From contig NZ_JVDT01000118.1 of NCBI RefSeq assembly GCF_001076885.1, positions 1-64,000 on the forward strand: a stretch of DNA of 64,000 nucleotides. The letters are read 5' to 3'. The position numbers and the translations under genes are program-made. Positions 54,076 through 62,757 of this stretch are shown in pieces; the first letter of the stretch is position 1, and each line of letters begins with the position of its first letter. The notes below the pieces were generated by a model that was not told where the DNA came from, ran no database searches, and saw only the letters and a program-made list of their open reading frames with translations. This DNA comes from Bacillus sp. 522_BSPC (GTDB lineage Bacteria; Bacillota; Bacilli; Bacillales; Cytobacillaceae).

Positions 54076-54251
54076 GTTTTTTTCGGTTTAGGAAAGGGGG
54101 GATAATCATAGAAAGATTTCTTTGTGGAAGGATTACGGCAAGGTGATTTTACCACGCTTGTCATATTTTTTACTAATCTTCTCCAATAAATGTATCACAT
54201 AGCGCCAATTCGTTTCCCATGGATAGTAAACTCCAACAGATTACGTAAACT
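54076..54251. other. Spacer between repeats
   Basis: No supported gene. A 74-codon frame at 54190-54414 spans a repeat and is not credible. The stretch is non-coding DNA between repeat B and repeat A copy 4. Confidence 0.5.
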
Positions 54252-54413
54252 CTTGGTCACAGCGACGCCTCGAATAATCTTGTTTCAGAGGGGACTTTGT
54301 TGTGATTTCAGTTGGAATTTGTTAAAGAAGAAGTACAGCAATTATGGTGTTTTCTTTTTTTATTTTGGTAGGAAAATTGATTGTTCTGTAGAATATTGGA
54401 GTGGTAGATTGTG
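54252..54413 (+). repeat. REP-like repeat A, copy 4
   Basis: Starts TTGGTCACAGCGACGCCTCG, continues AATAATCTTGTTTCAGAGG, TTGTTAAAGAAGAAGTACAGCA (in parts) and ends TAGAATATTGGAGTGGTAGAT. The palindrome has one change (GTCACAGCGAC). It abuts the decayed ComM tail at 54414. Confidence 0.7.
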
Positions 54414-54735
54414 ATGACCTTAAGATGTTGGGCGTAGGATACTTAAATGAAGATTTCGAGTGAGACATAATGCCTTTAAGAAAATAGTGCATATACCAGA
54501 GCCTTTTTATGACATTATTTCCAAGGAAAATCAACGTAACAACCTGTTTCAGAATATCAGATTTTCAAGCCTTTCTTCCTATCCTAACACAACTCTATGG
54601 AAAGTACCCCTTTGAAATCTCCTCTTATTGCCTCATGTATAATCACTTCCATTTACAATTAGTTCAAAGTACCCGTTTTAAATGGAGCTGATCAATAAAC
54701 GTTTCGCCAATTACTATAACACTGAATTTCACAAA
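54414..54735 (+). pseudogene. Decayed second copy: ComM 3' tail plus transposase
   Basis: ATGACCTTAAGATGTTGGGC (54414 on) matches the end of the upstream ATPase gene (MTLRRWG region). The following stretch matches the transposase gene from its start (54470) with stops and indels: surviving pieces read FQAFLPILTQLYGKYPFEIS, SYCLMYNHFHLQL with the HFH motif kept, and ELINKRFANYYNTE. The central part is about 70% shortened and frameshifted. It is a dead copy of the ComM-tail/transposase unit in the same orientation. Confidence 0.8.
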
Positions 54736-55033
54736 TAGTATTTCCTCGTATTTCCTCAATCAGGCTTTCTTATTGATATTTTTATTAAATAATAGGTGCT
54801 AGATACCCTATATAGAGAGGTTTTATGATTCCCATCTTAATTTGCCACAGAGAGAAAGTATCCTTATAAAAATGGAAGGAAGTAGATAATAATTAAAATT
54901 TTGTTTTTTGAATTGATAAATTATGGTAGTATTAATATGGGAAAATTAACTAATAAAATGATTCTTTTGGAATGTTTATCAAATTTTTGCTGGTTGATTA
55001 GACCTATTTTAGGAAGAGGGGGATATTTAAAAG
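54736..55033. other. Intergenic, start of the FHA/kinase region
   Basis: About 0.3 kb of A+T-rich DNA between the transposase debris and the TPR protein gene. TTGATA at 54913 is a possible -35 box, but no well spaced -10 was found. The ribosome site GAAGAGGGGGA lies at about 55012. Confidence 0.45.
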
Positions 55034-57709
55034 TTGAATAGGACCGAAAATGTAAGGAACAAGAAAAAGATTACTATACTTGTACTGGCTTTATTATTAT
55101 TAATAATATCTTTAGGTACTTATTTTACTGTACAAGTTGTTAATGCTAGAACAATTGATGAACAGTTGAAAATTGGTAATAAGTTTTATGAAGAGCAAAA
55201 ATATGAAGAAGCAATTATAGCATATGAACAAGTGTTGGATATCGATCCCAAGAACACAGAAGCTCGTATTGGTATAGCAAAATCTTATGTGGCATTAGAA
55301 AAGCATGTTAAGGCAGTAGAAGTATTGGTAGCGGGAATTAAAATTGTTCCTAAATCTGCTAGTCTCTACTTGGAGTTAAGCGATGTAAAACTAATGCAAG
55401 AAGATATATTAGGAGCGATTGAATCTCTAGATGAGGGATTTGGAGTGACTAATGATAGCAAGATTAAGGAACAATTAAAAGAAATAGATGAAGATTTAAT
55501 TCTAGTTTCTGATAGAGACAAGGTACAAATAGGAAAAACCGCTGAATTAAAAGTATTATATACAAAGCAAAATGATAATTCTTCTAAAGAAAAAGAACAA
55601 GAAAAAGAAAAAGAACAGAATGCTAATGAATCGAATGAAGAAAGTGATAATCAGCCTGCAAGTAATGATACTACTGACTCTACGAAAGATACTTCAGAGG
55701 AAACAGTTGAAAAGGATGAGGTAGAGAATATAACTACTGATGCTAATTCAACGGAAGAAACTTCAAAAAATGGCGATTCCGTTCAAAATACTGAGGATGT
55801 AAAGGATGAACAAAGTATTGTAGTTCACGCAAAGTGGTCTTTAGGTAAAGATGAATTGGCGGAACTATCAGAAAAAGAAAGTGATGTGAATACACTTCTT
55901 GCCAAAAAAGCTGGACAGGAGACTGTAACTGCACAAATTGGTTCTATCAAGAAAACAGTAGCTATTTCTATCCAAGAACATGTTCTTGAGAGTTTAGAAG
56001 TGATTGCAACCAAAAATAAAACAACAATTGGACAAGAAATTGGATTAAAAGCAATAGGAAAAGATGCTGACGGCAAAGAAATGGCTATAAATCCAGTGTG
56101 GTACATAGAAGAGGGCACCGGAACACTTGCCAAAGCAAGTGGAGCGGAGAATACCTTTGTTTCAAATGAAAATGGTGAATCTACTATTATAGCTAAAATT
56201 GATGGAAAAGAATTTAAGATAAAGCTCCAAGTAGAAGACAACAACTATACCCTTACAAAGCTGGTAGAGGGACAAGGTTCTATTATAAGTAGTCCTACTG
56301 GAACTACTTTTAAAGAAGGAGACTCGGTTCTTCTAAAAGCAGTCGCTGATGAAGGATGGGAATTCGTAGGATGGGATTCAACGATTAAAACGAATTCTGC
56401 TGAAGTTTCCATTGTGATGGATAATGATAAGTCCATTAAAGCTAAATTTAAACAGAAACCTAAATATTATACATTGAACTTAACGAAAAAAGGCGAGGGA
56501 ACAATTAAGACTTCCTCCGATAGTACTAGCATTAAAGAAGGAACAACTGTTGAAATTACTGCAACGCCAGCTGCGGGGTGGGAATTTGATCATTGGGAAG
56601 GATCCATTTCTGGTAATCAACGTGATACTAAAGTGAAAATGAATGGTTCTAAGCAAATTAAAGCAGTATTTGTTGAAATAGAAGAAAAGCAACCAGAAGA
56701 TGAACCAAAAGAAGATGAACCACAAGAGGACGAACCAAAAGAAGAACTAGTAATAATACCGGTTGATAACGAAACTCCAAAAGAACCTAAGTATTATACA
56801 TTGGAAACATCTGTTGCTGGCCAAGGAAGTATTGGAAAAGCGGTTAGCAATAATAAATATGAACAAGATTCCCTTGTGGAACTTACTGCCAATGCTGCGG
56901 ACGGGTGGGGATTTGATCATTGGGAAGTAGATGGAGTGAATGCAGGTCAATCTACAAAGCTAAGTGTTAAGATGAATAGCAATAAACATATAAAGGCCGT
57001 TTTTGTACAGTACGGTAGTATTATAGGCATGATTAGTAATGCAAAAACTGGAAAAGAAGTTCCAGAGGTAAATGTTAAATTAAGAACTGGACTTGATAAT
57101 CATTCGAGTAATCCAATTCTAGTTACCAAAACAAATAATGACGGTAATTATTCGTTTGCAAATATTTTTCCAGGTGAATATACGATGGAGATATCTTTAA
57201 ATGAATATACAACTAAATTTATCAATGTTGTAGTGGAAACAGGAACAGTCGTCAAGAAGAATGAATCCATTATGCCTTTTGAAACAGAGATAAGTGATTT
57301 TGTGGTTGTATTATCTTGGAATGACTTGCCGAGTGACTTAGACGCACATTTAACTGGGCCAAAATTAAATTCGACCGAACGCTTCCATATTTTTTATAAT
57401 AATGAAATTTATGAAGAGAATGGTGTTAAATATGCGGAACTAGATGTGGATGATGTAAATGGATATGGTCCTGAAACAATCACTTCATTTAAACAAGTAG
57501 ATGGTGTATATAGATTTTTTGTAAACAATTATTCTCTAGACGCACCTTTAGTTAAAAGTGGAGCAAAGGTAGAACTTTACAAAGACGGAAACCTTATTAA
57601 GGTATTTAATATTCCAACTAGCGGTGAAGGGGAATATTGGAATGTATTTGAAATTAATAATGGTATTCTCACGACAATAAATCAAATAAGTTCTCAGTCT
57701 ATGGAATAA
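55034..57709 (+). CDS. Membrane-anchored TPR / InlB B-repeat surface protein
   Basis: An 891-residue extracellular protein. Order: N-terminal anchor (residues 12-33, ITILVLALLLLIISLGTYF), TPR-like helices (about 38-150, YEEAIIAYEQVLDIDP), an acidic Ser/Thr/Glu/Asp/Asn-rich linker (180-262), Ig/BIG-like region (265-400), three divergent InlB B-repeats (about 404-473, 477-548 and 585-656, each with AxxGWxFxxW and a V/I-K-A-x-F end), an acidic Pro-rich spacer EDEPKEDEPQEDEPK, a CarboxypepD_reg-like beta domain (658-740) and a DUF2135/YfaP-like end with LSWNDLPSDLDAHLTGP. No LPXTG. TTG start. It heads the kinase gene group and may sense or bind the cell surface; the true function is unknown. Confidence 0.85.
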   Translation: MNRTENVRNKKKITILVLALLLLIISLGTYFTVQVVNARTIDEQLKIGNKFYEEQKYEEAIIAYEQVLDIDPKNTEARIGIAKSYVALEKHVKAVEVLVAGIKIVPKSASLYLELSDVKLMQEDILGAIESLDEGFGVTNDSKIKEQLKEIDEDLILVSDRDKVQIGKTAELKVLYTKQNDNSSKEKEQEKEKEQNANESNEESDNQPASNDTTDSTKDTSEETVEKDEVENITTDANSTEETSKNGDSVQNTEDVKDEQSIVVHAKWSLGKDELAELSEKESDVNTLLAKKAGQETVTAQIGSIKKTVAISIQEHVLESLEVIATKNKTTIGQEIGLKAIGKDADGKEMAINPVWYIEEGTGTLAKASGAENTFVSNENGESTIIAKIDGKEFKIKLQVEDNNYTLTKLVEGQGSIISSPTGTTFKEGDSVLLKAVADEGWEFVGWDSTIKTNSAEVSIVMDNDKSIKAKFKQKPKYYTLNLTKKGEGTIKTSSDSTSIKEGTTVEITATPAAGWEFDHWEGSISGNQRDTKVKMNGSKQIKAVFVEIEEKQPEDEPKEDEPQEDEPKEELVIIPVDNETPKEPKYYTLETSVAGQGSIGKAVSNNKYEQDSLVELTANAADGWGFDHWEVDGVNAGQSTKLSVKMNSNKHIKAVFVQYGSIIGMISNAKTGKEVPEVNVKLRTGLDNHSSNPILVTKTNNDGNYSFANIFPGEYTMEISLNEYTTKFINVVVETGTVVKKNESIMPFETEISDFVVVLSWNDLPSDLDAHLTGPKLNSTERFHIFYNNEIYEENGVKYAELDVDDVNGYGPETITSFKQVDGVYRFFVNNYSLDAPLVKSGAKVELYKDGNLIKVFNIPTSGEGEYWNVFEINNGILTTINQISSQSME

Positions 57710-57729
57710 TCACAAATATAGTAAATGGG

Positions 57730-57765
57730 GTGTCGCAAAGGTATGATACTTTTGCGATACTCTTT
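57730..57765 (+). terminator. Terminator-like hairpin between surface protein genes
   Basis: GTGTCGCAAAGGTA pairs with ATACTTTTGCGATAC (57730-57760) with wobble pairs, followed by TCTTTATT. It lies between the two surface protein genes, so it may set their relative levels. Confidence 0.65.
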
Positions 57766-57798
57766 ATTCTAATTATTAAATACAAGGAGTTTAAAAGA

Positions 57799-58866
57799 AT
57801 GCATAAAAAGATAATGGCTAGTATGATAATTTTACTTATCACACTATTCTTCACAAGGACAACTATTCTAGCTGCAGAAGATACAGTCACATTTAAAGAT
57901 AAAAATTTAGAATCAGCAGTAAGAAGTGAGATAGATAAACCAAGTGGTGACATTCTTAAAAGTGATGTGAAAGATTTAACGGAACTAGATGCAACCAATA
58001 ACAATATTACAACATTAGAAGGTATTGAAGAGATTCAGAACTTAGAGGAATTAAGACTAGGAGATAATAATATTTCGAATCTAACGCCATTAAAAGAGCT
58101 GGATAATTTAAAAATTCTATATTTATCAAACAATGAAGTGAAAAATATTGAGTCGTTAAAGGATTTAGACAAACTAGAGCGTCTATTCTTAAGCGATAAC
58201 CAAGTTGAAAAAATAGAAGATTTAAAATCATTAAAAAAATTAAAAGTACTGAAAATAAGTGATAATCAGATTGAAGTTATCAATGGATTAAAGGATCTCA
58301 TTAACTTAATGAATCTTGATATCTCTCACAATAATATAGAGGATTTATCTCCAATTCAACAATTAGTGAATTTAGAAGTTTTACATATTGAGGATAATGA
58401 TATCGCTGATTTAAATGCATTAACAAATGCAACAAAATTAAAAGTACTTGGTGCTTCGGAAAATCCGATTGTATTAATTAAACCAATTGGAGCTTTATCC
58501 GAATTAGAAGTAGTGGAAATAAATGATGGGAAGGTAAAAGAGTTAGATAGCCTTAGAGCCTTAACAAAATTAAAGACACTACAACTAAAGAACAATAATA
58601 TTAAGGAAATCGAAGCGCTGGAGGATTTATCCGAATTAGAAAATCTATATTTATCGGGAAATAATATTAAAGATTATACACCTGTTGAGGCTGTCTACGA
58701 AACACTTGATAAAAAGGATTTTACTTTAGCTGATGAAGAAAAATCTTCAGAAGAAAATAACGGGGAATCGTCTACAAATAATATTTTAGTATATATATTA
58801 TTTGGGATCGTAATCCTTCAATCTATCATCCTGTTTTATATGTTTTTACATTCAAAAAGAAAATAA
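57799..58866 (+). CDS. Secreted leucine-rich-repeat protein with C-terminal membrane anchor
   Basis: 355 residues from ATG 57799 behind AAGGAG; the frame opens earlier at 57730 but runs through a terminator hairpin. A signal peptide is present (KIMASMIILLITLFFTRTTILAAED). About ten 22-residue leucine-rich repeats of internalin type follow (LExLxLxxNxIxxIxxLxxLxx), for example NLEELRLGDNNISNLTPLKE and NLKILYLSNNEVKNIESLK. A Ser/Glu linker leads to the C-terminal helix ILVYILFGIVILQSIILFYM and a basic tail SKRK. It should be a cell-surface protein-binding solenoid. Its place in the kinase/FHA gene group suggests an interaction partner, not proven. Confidence 0.87.
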   Translation: MHKKIMASMIILLITLFFTRTTILAAEDTVTFKDKNLESAVRSEIDKPSGDILKSDVKDLTELDATNNNITTLEGIEEIQNLEELRLGDNNISNLTPLKELDNLKILYLSNNEVKNIESLKDLDKLERLFLSDNQVEKIEDLKSLKKLKVLKISDNQIEVINGLKDLINLMNLDISHNNIEDLSPIQQLVNLEVLHIEDNDIADLNALTNATKLKVLGASENPIVLIKPIGALSELEVVEINDGKVKELDSLRALTKLKTLQLKNNNIKEIEALEDLSELENLYLSGNNIKDYTPVEAVYETLDKKDFTLADEEKSSEENNGESSTNNILVYILFGIVILQSIILFYMFLHSKRK

Positions 58867-58878
58867 GAATAGGATAAC

Positions 58879-58912
58879 CGTGAGAATAGAAATTATTCTC
58901 ACGTTCTTTTCC
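58879..58912 (+). terminator. Intrinsic terminator after the LRR gene
   Basis: Perfect 9-bp stem CGTGAGAAT (58879-58887) with ATTCTCACG (58895-58903), loop of seven, then TTCTTTTCC. Confidence 0.8.
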
Positions 58913-58938
58913 ATATAAAAAACTAAAAGGGAGTTTTT

Positions 58939-61266
58939 ATGTCTAGTTCAGTTTCAGCCAATAAAGGTATCTTAAATATTTATATAAATGATGAATTGGT
59001 AAGTACATATGAATTTGATTTGAATAGCCAAAAAAAGATTTTGATTGGACGCTCCGCTAAAAATGATATTATCGTAAACTCTACTATTGTCTCCTCCCAA
59101 CATGCAGAAATTTCGGTTCAAGATGGGGTTTGTGAAATTAGGGATTTAAACAGTACAAATGGGATTTTAATAGATAAAGAAAAAGTGAAAGAAAAAAAGC
59201 TTGAAAAGGATATGCAAATACGTATTGATAATCCGGATGATCCTCATAACCAGGGAATTTTAATTTTATATACAGAATTAAAGACGGATAGTGTAGAAAA
59301 ATGGAATAATATATTTTTAAAAGATAAAAAGAATATCATCATAGGTAGAGAAAGTACAAATGATATTAGGATTTCTCATAGTCTAGTTTCAAGAATGCAT
59401 GCTGAAATCTACCAAGAGAAGAACGAATGGTATATTAAGGATCTAAATAGTACGAATGGTACATTTGTAAATGGAAAACAAGTGAAAAGTGCCACAAAAC
59501 TAAATGTTATGGATACTATTTATATTGGCCAAACAAAGTTTGTCGTTCAACAAAATAAAATAATCTATAATTCGAATGTTCAAGGATTACAATTGGATGC
59601 AATCGATATTAGCAAGGTTGTAAAAGATTCAAATGCGGGCTTTTTTAGTGAAAAAAAAGAGAAAAAGATACTTGATCATATTAGTATAAGCATTAAACCA
59701 GGTGAACTAGTTGCTTTAATTGGTGGAAGTGGTGCTGGAAAATCAACTTTTATGGATACAATCAATGGATTCCGGCCAGCAACGGAGGGAACAGTTCTTG
59801 TTAATGGGGATGATTTTTATGCGAATTTTAATGCATATAAAAATATAATGGGATACGTCCCTCAACAGGATATTGTTTATGATTCTCTTACAGTACATCA
59901 AATGTTAACATATGCAGCTAAATTAAGAATGCCCGAGGATTCTAATGACCAGGAAATTGAGCAAAAGGTAAAGGAAGTAATAGCAGATGTCGAATTGACA
60001 GGCAGAGAAGAGTTAGTTATTAGCCAACTAAGTGGTGGGCAAAGAAAAAGAGCGAGTATAGCTGTAGAACTATTAGCAGATCCAAAGTTATTTTTCCTAG
60101 ATGAACCAACTTCTGGGTTAGATCCAGGAATGGAACGGAATATGATGCGATTACTTCGAAAGCTTTCTAATATGGGGAAAACTGTTATTCTGATTACGCA
60201 TGCTACAGCAAATTTACATCTGTGTGATAAGGTTGTTTTTCTAGGATATGGTGGAAGACTTTGTTATTTTGGACCTCCAAGTGGGGCACAGGAGTTTTTT
60301 AATGTAACTGACTATACAGATATATATGATTTGATTAATAATGAATCAGAATTCTGGCAGGATAAATTTGTGAAATCGCAGCATTATTCCTATTATCAAT
60401 CTTTAAAAGGAAAAAAGGTGACAAAACATACCAAAGAAAAGGGACCTAGTAGGAGTTCTGTGAAACAATTTGGCATTCTTTGTTCCAGATACATGAAACT
60501 TACTTTAATTGATAGACAGCGGTTCTTATTTTTGATTATTCAAGCACCTATCATAGCGCTCCTTCTAGGACAAGTTAGTGAACGAGATTCTTTTTTCTTT
60601 TATGAGTCTTCGAAACAAATAATTTTTACTGCTGCATCTTCGGCTGTGTGGGTAGGTCTTTTAAATTCTATTCAAGAAATTACCAAAGAAAAGGTTATTT
60701 TTCTAAGAGAAAGGACAGTTAATTTAAAATTAGCGCCATATATTTTATCTAAGATGACTGTATTGGGTGTATTGGGCTTCATTCAGTCCATTTTATTTGT
60801 TCTTATTCTTAAATTGGTTACTGATTTTCCATCTACTGATTTGATTGGAAGCTTAGTGCTTGAAGTCATCATCACTTTTTTCCTAACTGTAGTTGCTTCG
60901 AGCGCTTTTGGTTTAGTCATTTCTTGTATTGTTGCAAATTCAGATCGTGCAATGGGGCTTGCTCCAATTATTCTTATTCCTCAACTAATATTTAACGGTT
61001 TAGTATTTGAATTAAAAGGAATTACTGAATTTTTCTCTAACTTCATTCTTAGTAAGTGGGCAGCAAGAGCATTGAGTATCTCTTTTGATTTAAATGGTGT
61101 ACCGATGGAAATAGAGACGAAAGTAGCTGTTCCGCCAAGGGACTTACCAGACTACTATGATCACAGTTTAGCATTGCTATATCAAAACTGGGGGATTCTC
61201 CTGGGTATTTCCATTATTTCTATATTATTGTGCTTAATCCTATTAAAAGAAAAGAAAAAAGCCTAG
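58939..61266 (+). CDS. Double-FHA ABC-2 type transporter (Rv1747-like architecture)
   Basis: A 775-residue fusion. FHA domain 1 (about 25-100: ILIGRSAKND, SSQHAEI, DLNSTNG) and FHA domain 2 (about 128-205: IIIGRESTND, VSRMHAEI, DLNSTNGTFVNG) bind phospho-threonine. An ABCG/White-type ATPase follows with Walker A GGSGAGKST near 264, signature LSGGQRKR near 364 and Walker B FFLDEPTSGLD near 385. The C-terminal half has six helices of ABC2_membrane type (about 515-770). M. tuberculosis Rv1747 has the same FHA-FHA-ATPase-membrane order and is controlled by its kinase PknF. Substrate is unknown. It is followed by an FHA protein, phosphatase and kinase, all likely one operon. Confidence 0.9.
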   Translation: MSSSVSANKGILNIYINDELVSTYEFDLNSQKKILIGRSAKNDIIVNSTIVSSQHAEISVQDGVCEIRDLNSTNGILIDKEKVKEKKLEKDMQIRIDNPDDPHNQGILILYTELKTDSVEKWNNIFLKDKKNIIIGRESTNDIRISHSLVSRMHAEIYQEKNEWYIKDLNSTNGTFVNGKQVKSATKLNVMDTIYIGQTKFVVQQNKIIYNSNVQGLQLDAIDISKVVKDSNAGFFSEKKEKKILDHISISIKPGELVALIGGSGAGKSTFMDTINGFRPATEGTVLVNGDDFYANFNAYKNIMGYVPQQDIVYDSLTVHQMLTYAAKLRMPEDSNDQEIEQKVKEVIADVELTGREELVISQLSGGQRKRASIAVELLADPKLFFLDEPTSGLDPGMERNMMRLLRKLSNMGKTVILITHATANLHLCDKVVFLGYGGRLCYFGPPSGAQEFFNVTDYTDIYDLINNESEFWQDKFVKSQHYSYYQSLKGKKVTKHTKEKGPSRSSVKQFGILCSRYMKLTLIDRQRFLFLIIQAPIIALLLGQVSERDSFFFYESSKQIIFTAASSAVWVGLLNSIQEITKEKVIFLRERTVNLKLAPYILSKMTVLGVLGFIQSILFVLILKLVTDFPSTDLIGSLVLEVIITFFLTVVASSAFGLVISCIVANSDRAMGLAPIILIPQLIFNGLVFELKGITEFFSNFILSKWAARALSISFDLNGVPMEIETKVAVPPRDLPDYYDHSLALLYQNWGILLGISIISILLCLILLKEKKKA

Positions 61267-61278
61267 GAGGTAAATGAA

Positions 61279-61962
61279 ATGGGTATGGAGATTATTTATA
61301 TAATTGTTGGTGCAATAGTTCTCATCAATATTATGTTATTTATTATTATTACAAAAAATAAAAAGCGAAATGATGTCATTAAAGTAGATACCACTAAGGC
61401 ATCTAATTCCTCTCCTGTTTATAAACAAATGGTACAGGAAAACGTGGCGGATGAGTATTCTAAAACAGAAGTACTAGGTTCAAAGAAGGAACAAAAACCT
61501 GAATGGAAAATGCAAAACGAGAACTTAAATGAAGGCATGAATGATAAAACAGAAGTATTAGGAGGGATTTCTAATTTCACTACTCAAGAAAAAGCTCAAT
61601 TAAAGGAACAATATTCTGTAGATGAAACAATGATATTGGCTGAAGTGCCGAATTATATAGATAAAAAAGTAATTCGCACAATAGAATATAAAAAAGCTGA
61701 TGACTTAGAATTGTATAAATGGAATGAAGAGGAGGTAATTGTTATTGGAAGAGATCCGGAAAATAGTGATCTAACAATAACAAGTGATAACTTTATTGGA
61801 AGAATCCATGCCCTAATCTATAAAAAGTCAGATAAATATTTCCTAGTCGATTTAAACAGTAAAAATGGTACATTTATTGACAATATAGCCTTAAAGGGAC
61901 AAAAAGAAATAGCTCTACAAAAGCCATTTCAGCTTGGAAAAACACAACTAGTAATCAAATAA
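61279..61962 (+). CDS. Membrane-anchored FHA-domain protein with repeated TEVL motifs
   Basis: 227 residues: N-terminal helix (5-26, IIYIIVGAIVLINIMLFII), a disordered charged linker and a C-terminal FHA domain (about 150-220, IVIGRDPENSDLTI, HALI, DLNSKNGTFID). The usual Ser before the His (SRxH) is Gly here (IGRIH). The linker repeats KTEVLG at residues 62-67 and 90-95 and DETMIL at 116-120, each with Leu at Thr+3, the position FHA domains favour. These Thr are likely kinase targets that dock FHA domains here or in the transporter. AGGAGG precedes ATG 61279. Confidence 0.87.
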   Translation: MGMEIIYIIVGAIVLINIMLFIIITKNKKRNDVIKVDTTKASNSSPVYKQMVQENVADEYSKTEVLGSKKEQKPEWKMQNENLNEGMNDKTEVLGGISNFTTQEKAQLKEQYSVDETMILAEVPNYIDKKVIRTIEYKKADDLELYKWNEEEVIVIGRDPENSDLTITSDNFIGRIHALIYKKSDKYFLVDLNSKNGTFIDNIALKGQKEIALQKPFQLGKTQLVIK

Positions 61963-61976
61963 TGGAGGTAAGATAC

Positions 61977-62741
61977 GTGCCTAATCATTCCTTAGAAGAA
62001 ACAGAAGTACTAAATCCTTTTGTTAAATTTGGGTTTTGTACCAATAGAGGGATTCGTATAGAAAATCAGGACTCGTATTTAATTCATATTAATCAAAATG
62101 TGGCTTCCTTTGCGGTTGCTGATGGGGCTGGAGGACATCAATTTGGAAAACAAGCTAGTAAGTTAACAGTAGATGCCATAAAAAGGGAATTGGATTCTAA
62201 TACGGACAATTCCCCTGCATATGTCTCATTATTAATGAAGAAAAAATACGAACAAATTAATAGTTATGTATATGAGGAAGGAAAAAAGCGGAATGCTGTT
62301 ATGGCAACAACCTTAGCTCTCCTTCATATATTTTCTGGAAAAATCATTATTAGTAATGTAGGAGATACAAAAATATTAAGAATAAGAGATAAGAAAATTT
62401 CCTGTGTTTCTGAAATTCATACAGTTGCTTGGATGGAATTTATGGAAAACAAAATTAATGCGGAAGAATTAGATAATCATAAATTTAAGCATGTATTAAC
62501 ACGTGCTATTGGTGCTAGGGACCAAATAATACCTTTTATGCAAACAAAAAAAGCTTTGCCAAAAGATATATATATTATATGTACGGATGGTTTATATAAT
62601 TTTATTTCTGAAGATACTTTACTAGATATTTTTACAAATACTACTGATGACTTTAATGAATTATGTTATCAGTCTGTTCAAAAAGCATTAAAGAATAATA
62701 GTAATGATAATGTAACGTTAATTGCAGTACAAGTGATGTAA
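61977..62741 (+). CDS. PP2C-family Ser/Thr phosphatase
   Basis: A metal-dependent phosphatase of 254 residues, with NRGIRIENQDSYLI, VADGAGGHQFGKQAS (metal-binding Asp), MATTLALLHI, GDTKILRI, LTRAIGA and ICTDGLYNFISED blocks of PP2C. GTG 61977 follows GGAGG by eight bases; an ATG at 61962 in frame overlaps the FHA gene stop and is a less good start. Near its N-terminus HSLEETEVLNP repeats the TEVL motif of the FHA protein. It should reverse the kinase encoded next and clear phospho-threonine signals on the transporter system. Confidence 0.9.
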   Translation: MPNHSLEETEVLNPFVKFGFCTNRGIRIENQDSYLIHINQNVASFAVADGAGGHQFGKQASKLTVDAIKRELDSNTDNSPAYVSLLMKKKYEQINSYVYEEGKKRNAVMATTLALLHIFSGKIIISNVGDTKILRIRDKKISCVSEIHTVAWMEFMENKINAEELDNHKFKHVLTRAIGARDQIIPFMQTKKALPKDIYIICTDGLYNFISEDTLLDIFTNTTDDFNELCYQSVQKALKNNSNDNVTLIAVQVM

Positions 62742-62757
62742 GTCTGGAGTTGAGGAT

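Noticed and set aside
54190-54414. 74-codon frame in repeat A copy 4
   Set aside because: It runs across repeat sequence and has no recognisable domain.
50600-54420. CRISPR array in the repeat-rich region
   Set aside because: The repeats are long, irregularly spaced and contain transposase-end sequence; there are no uniform spacers or cas genes.
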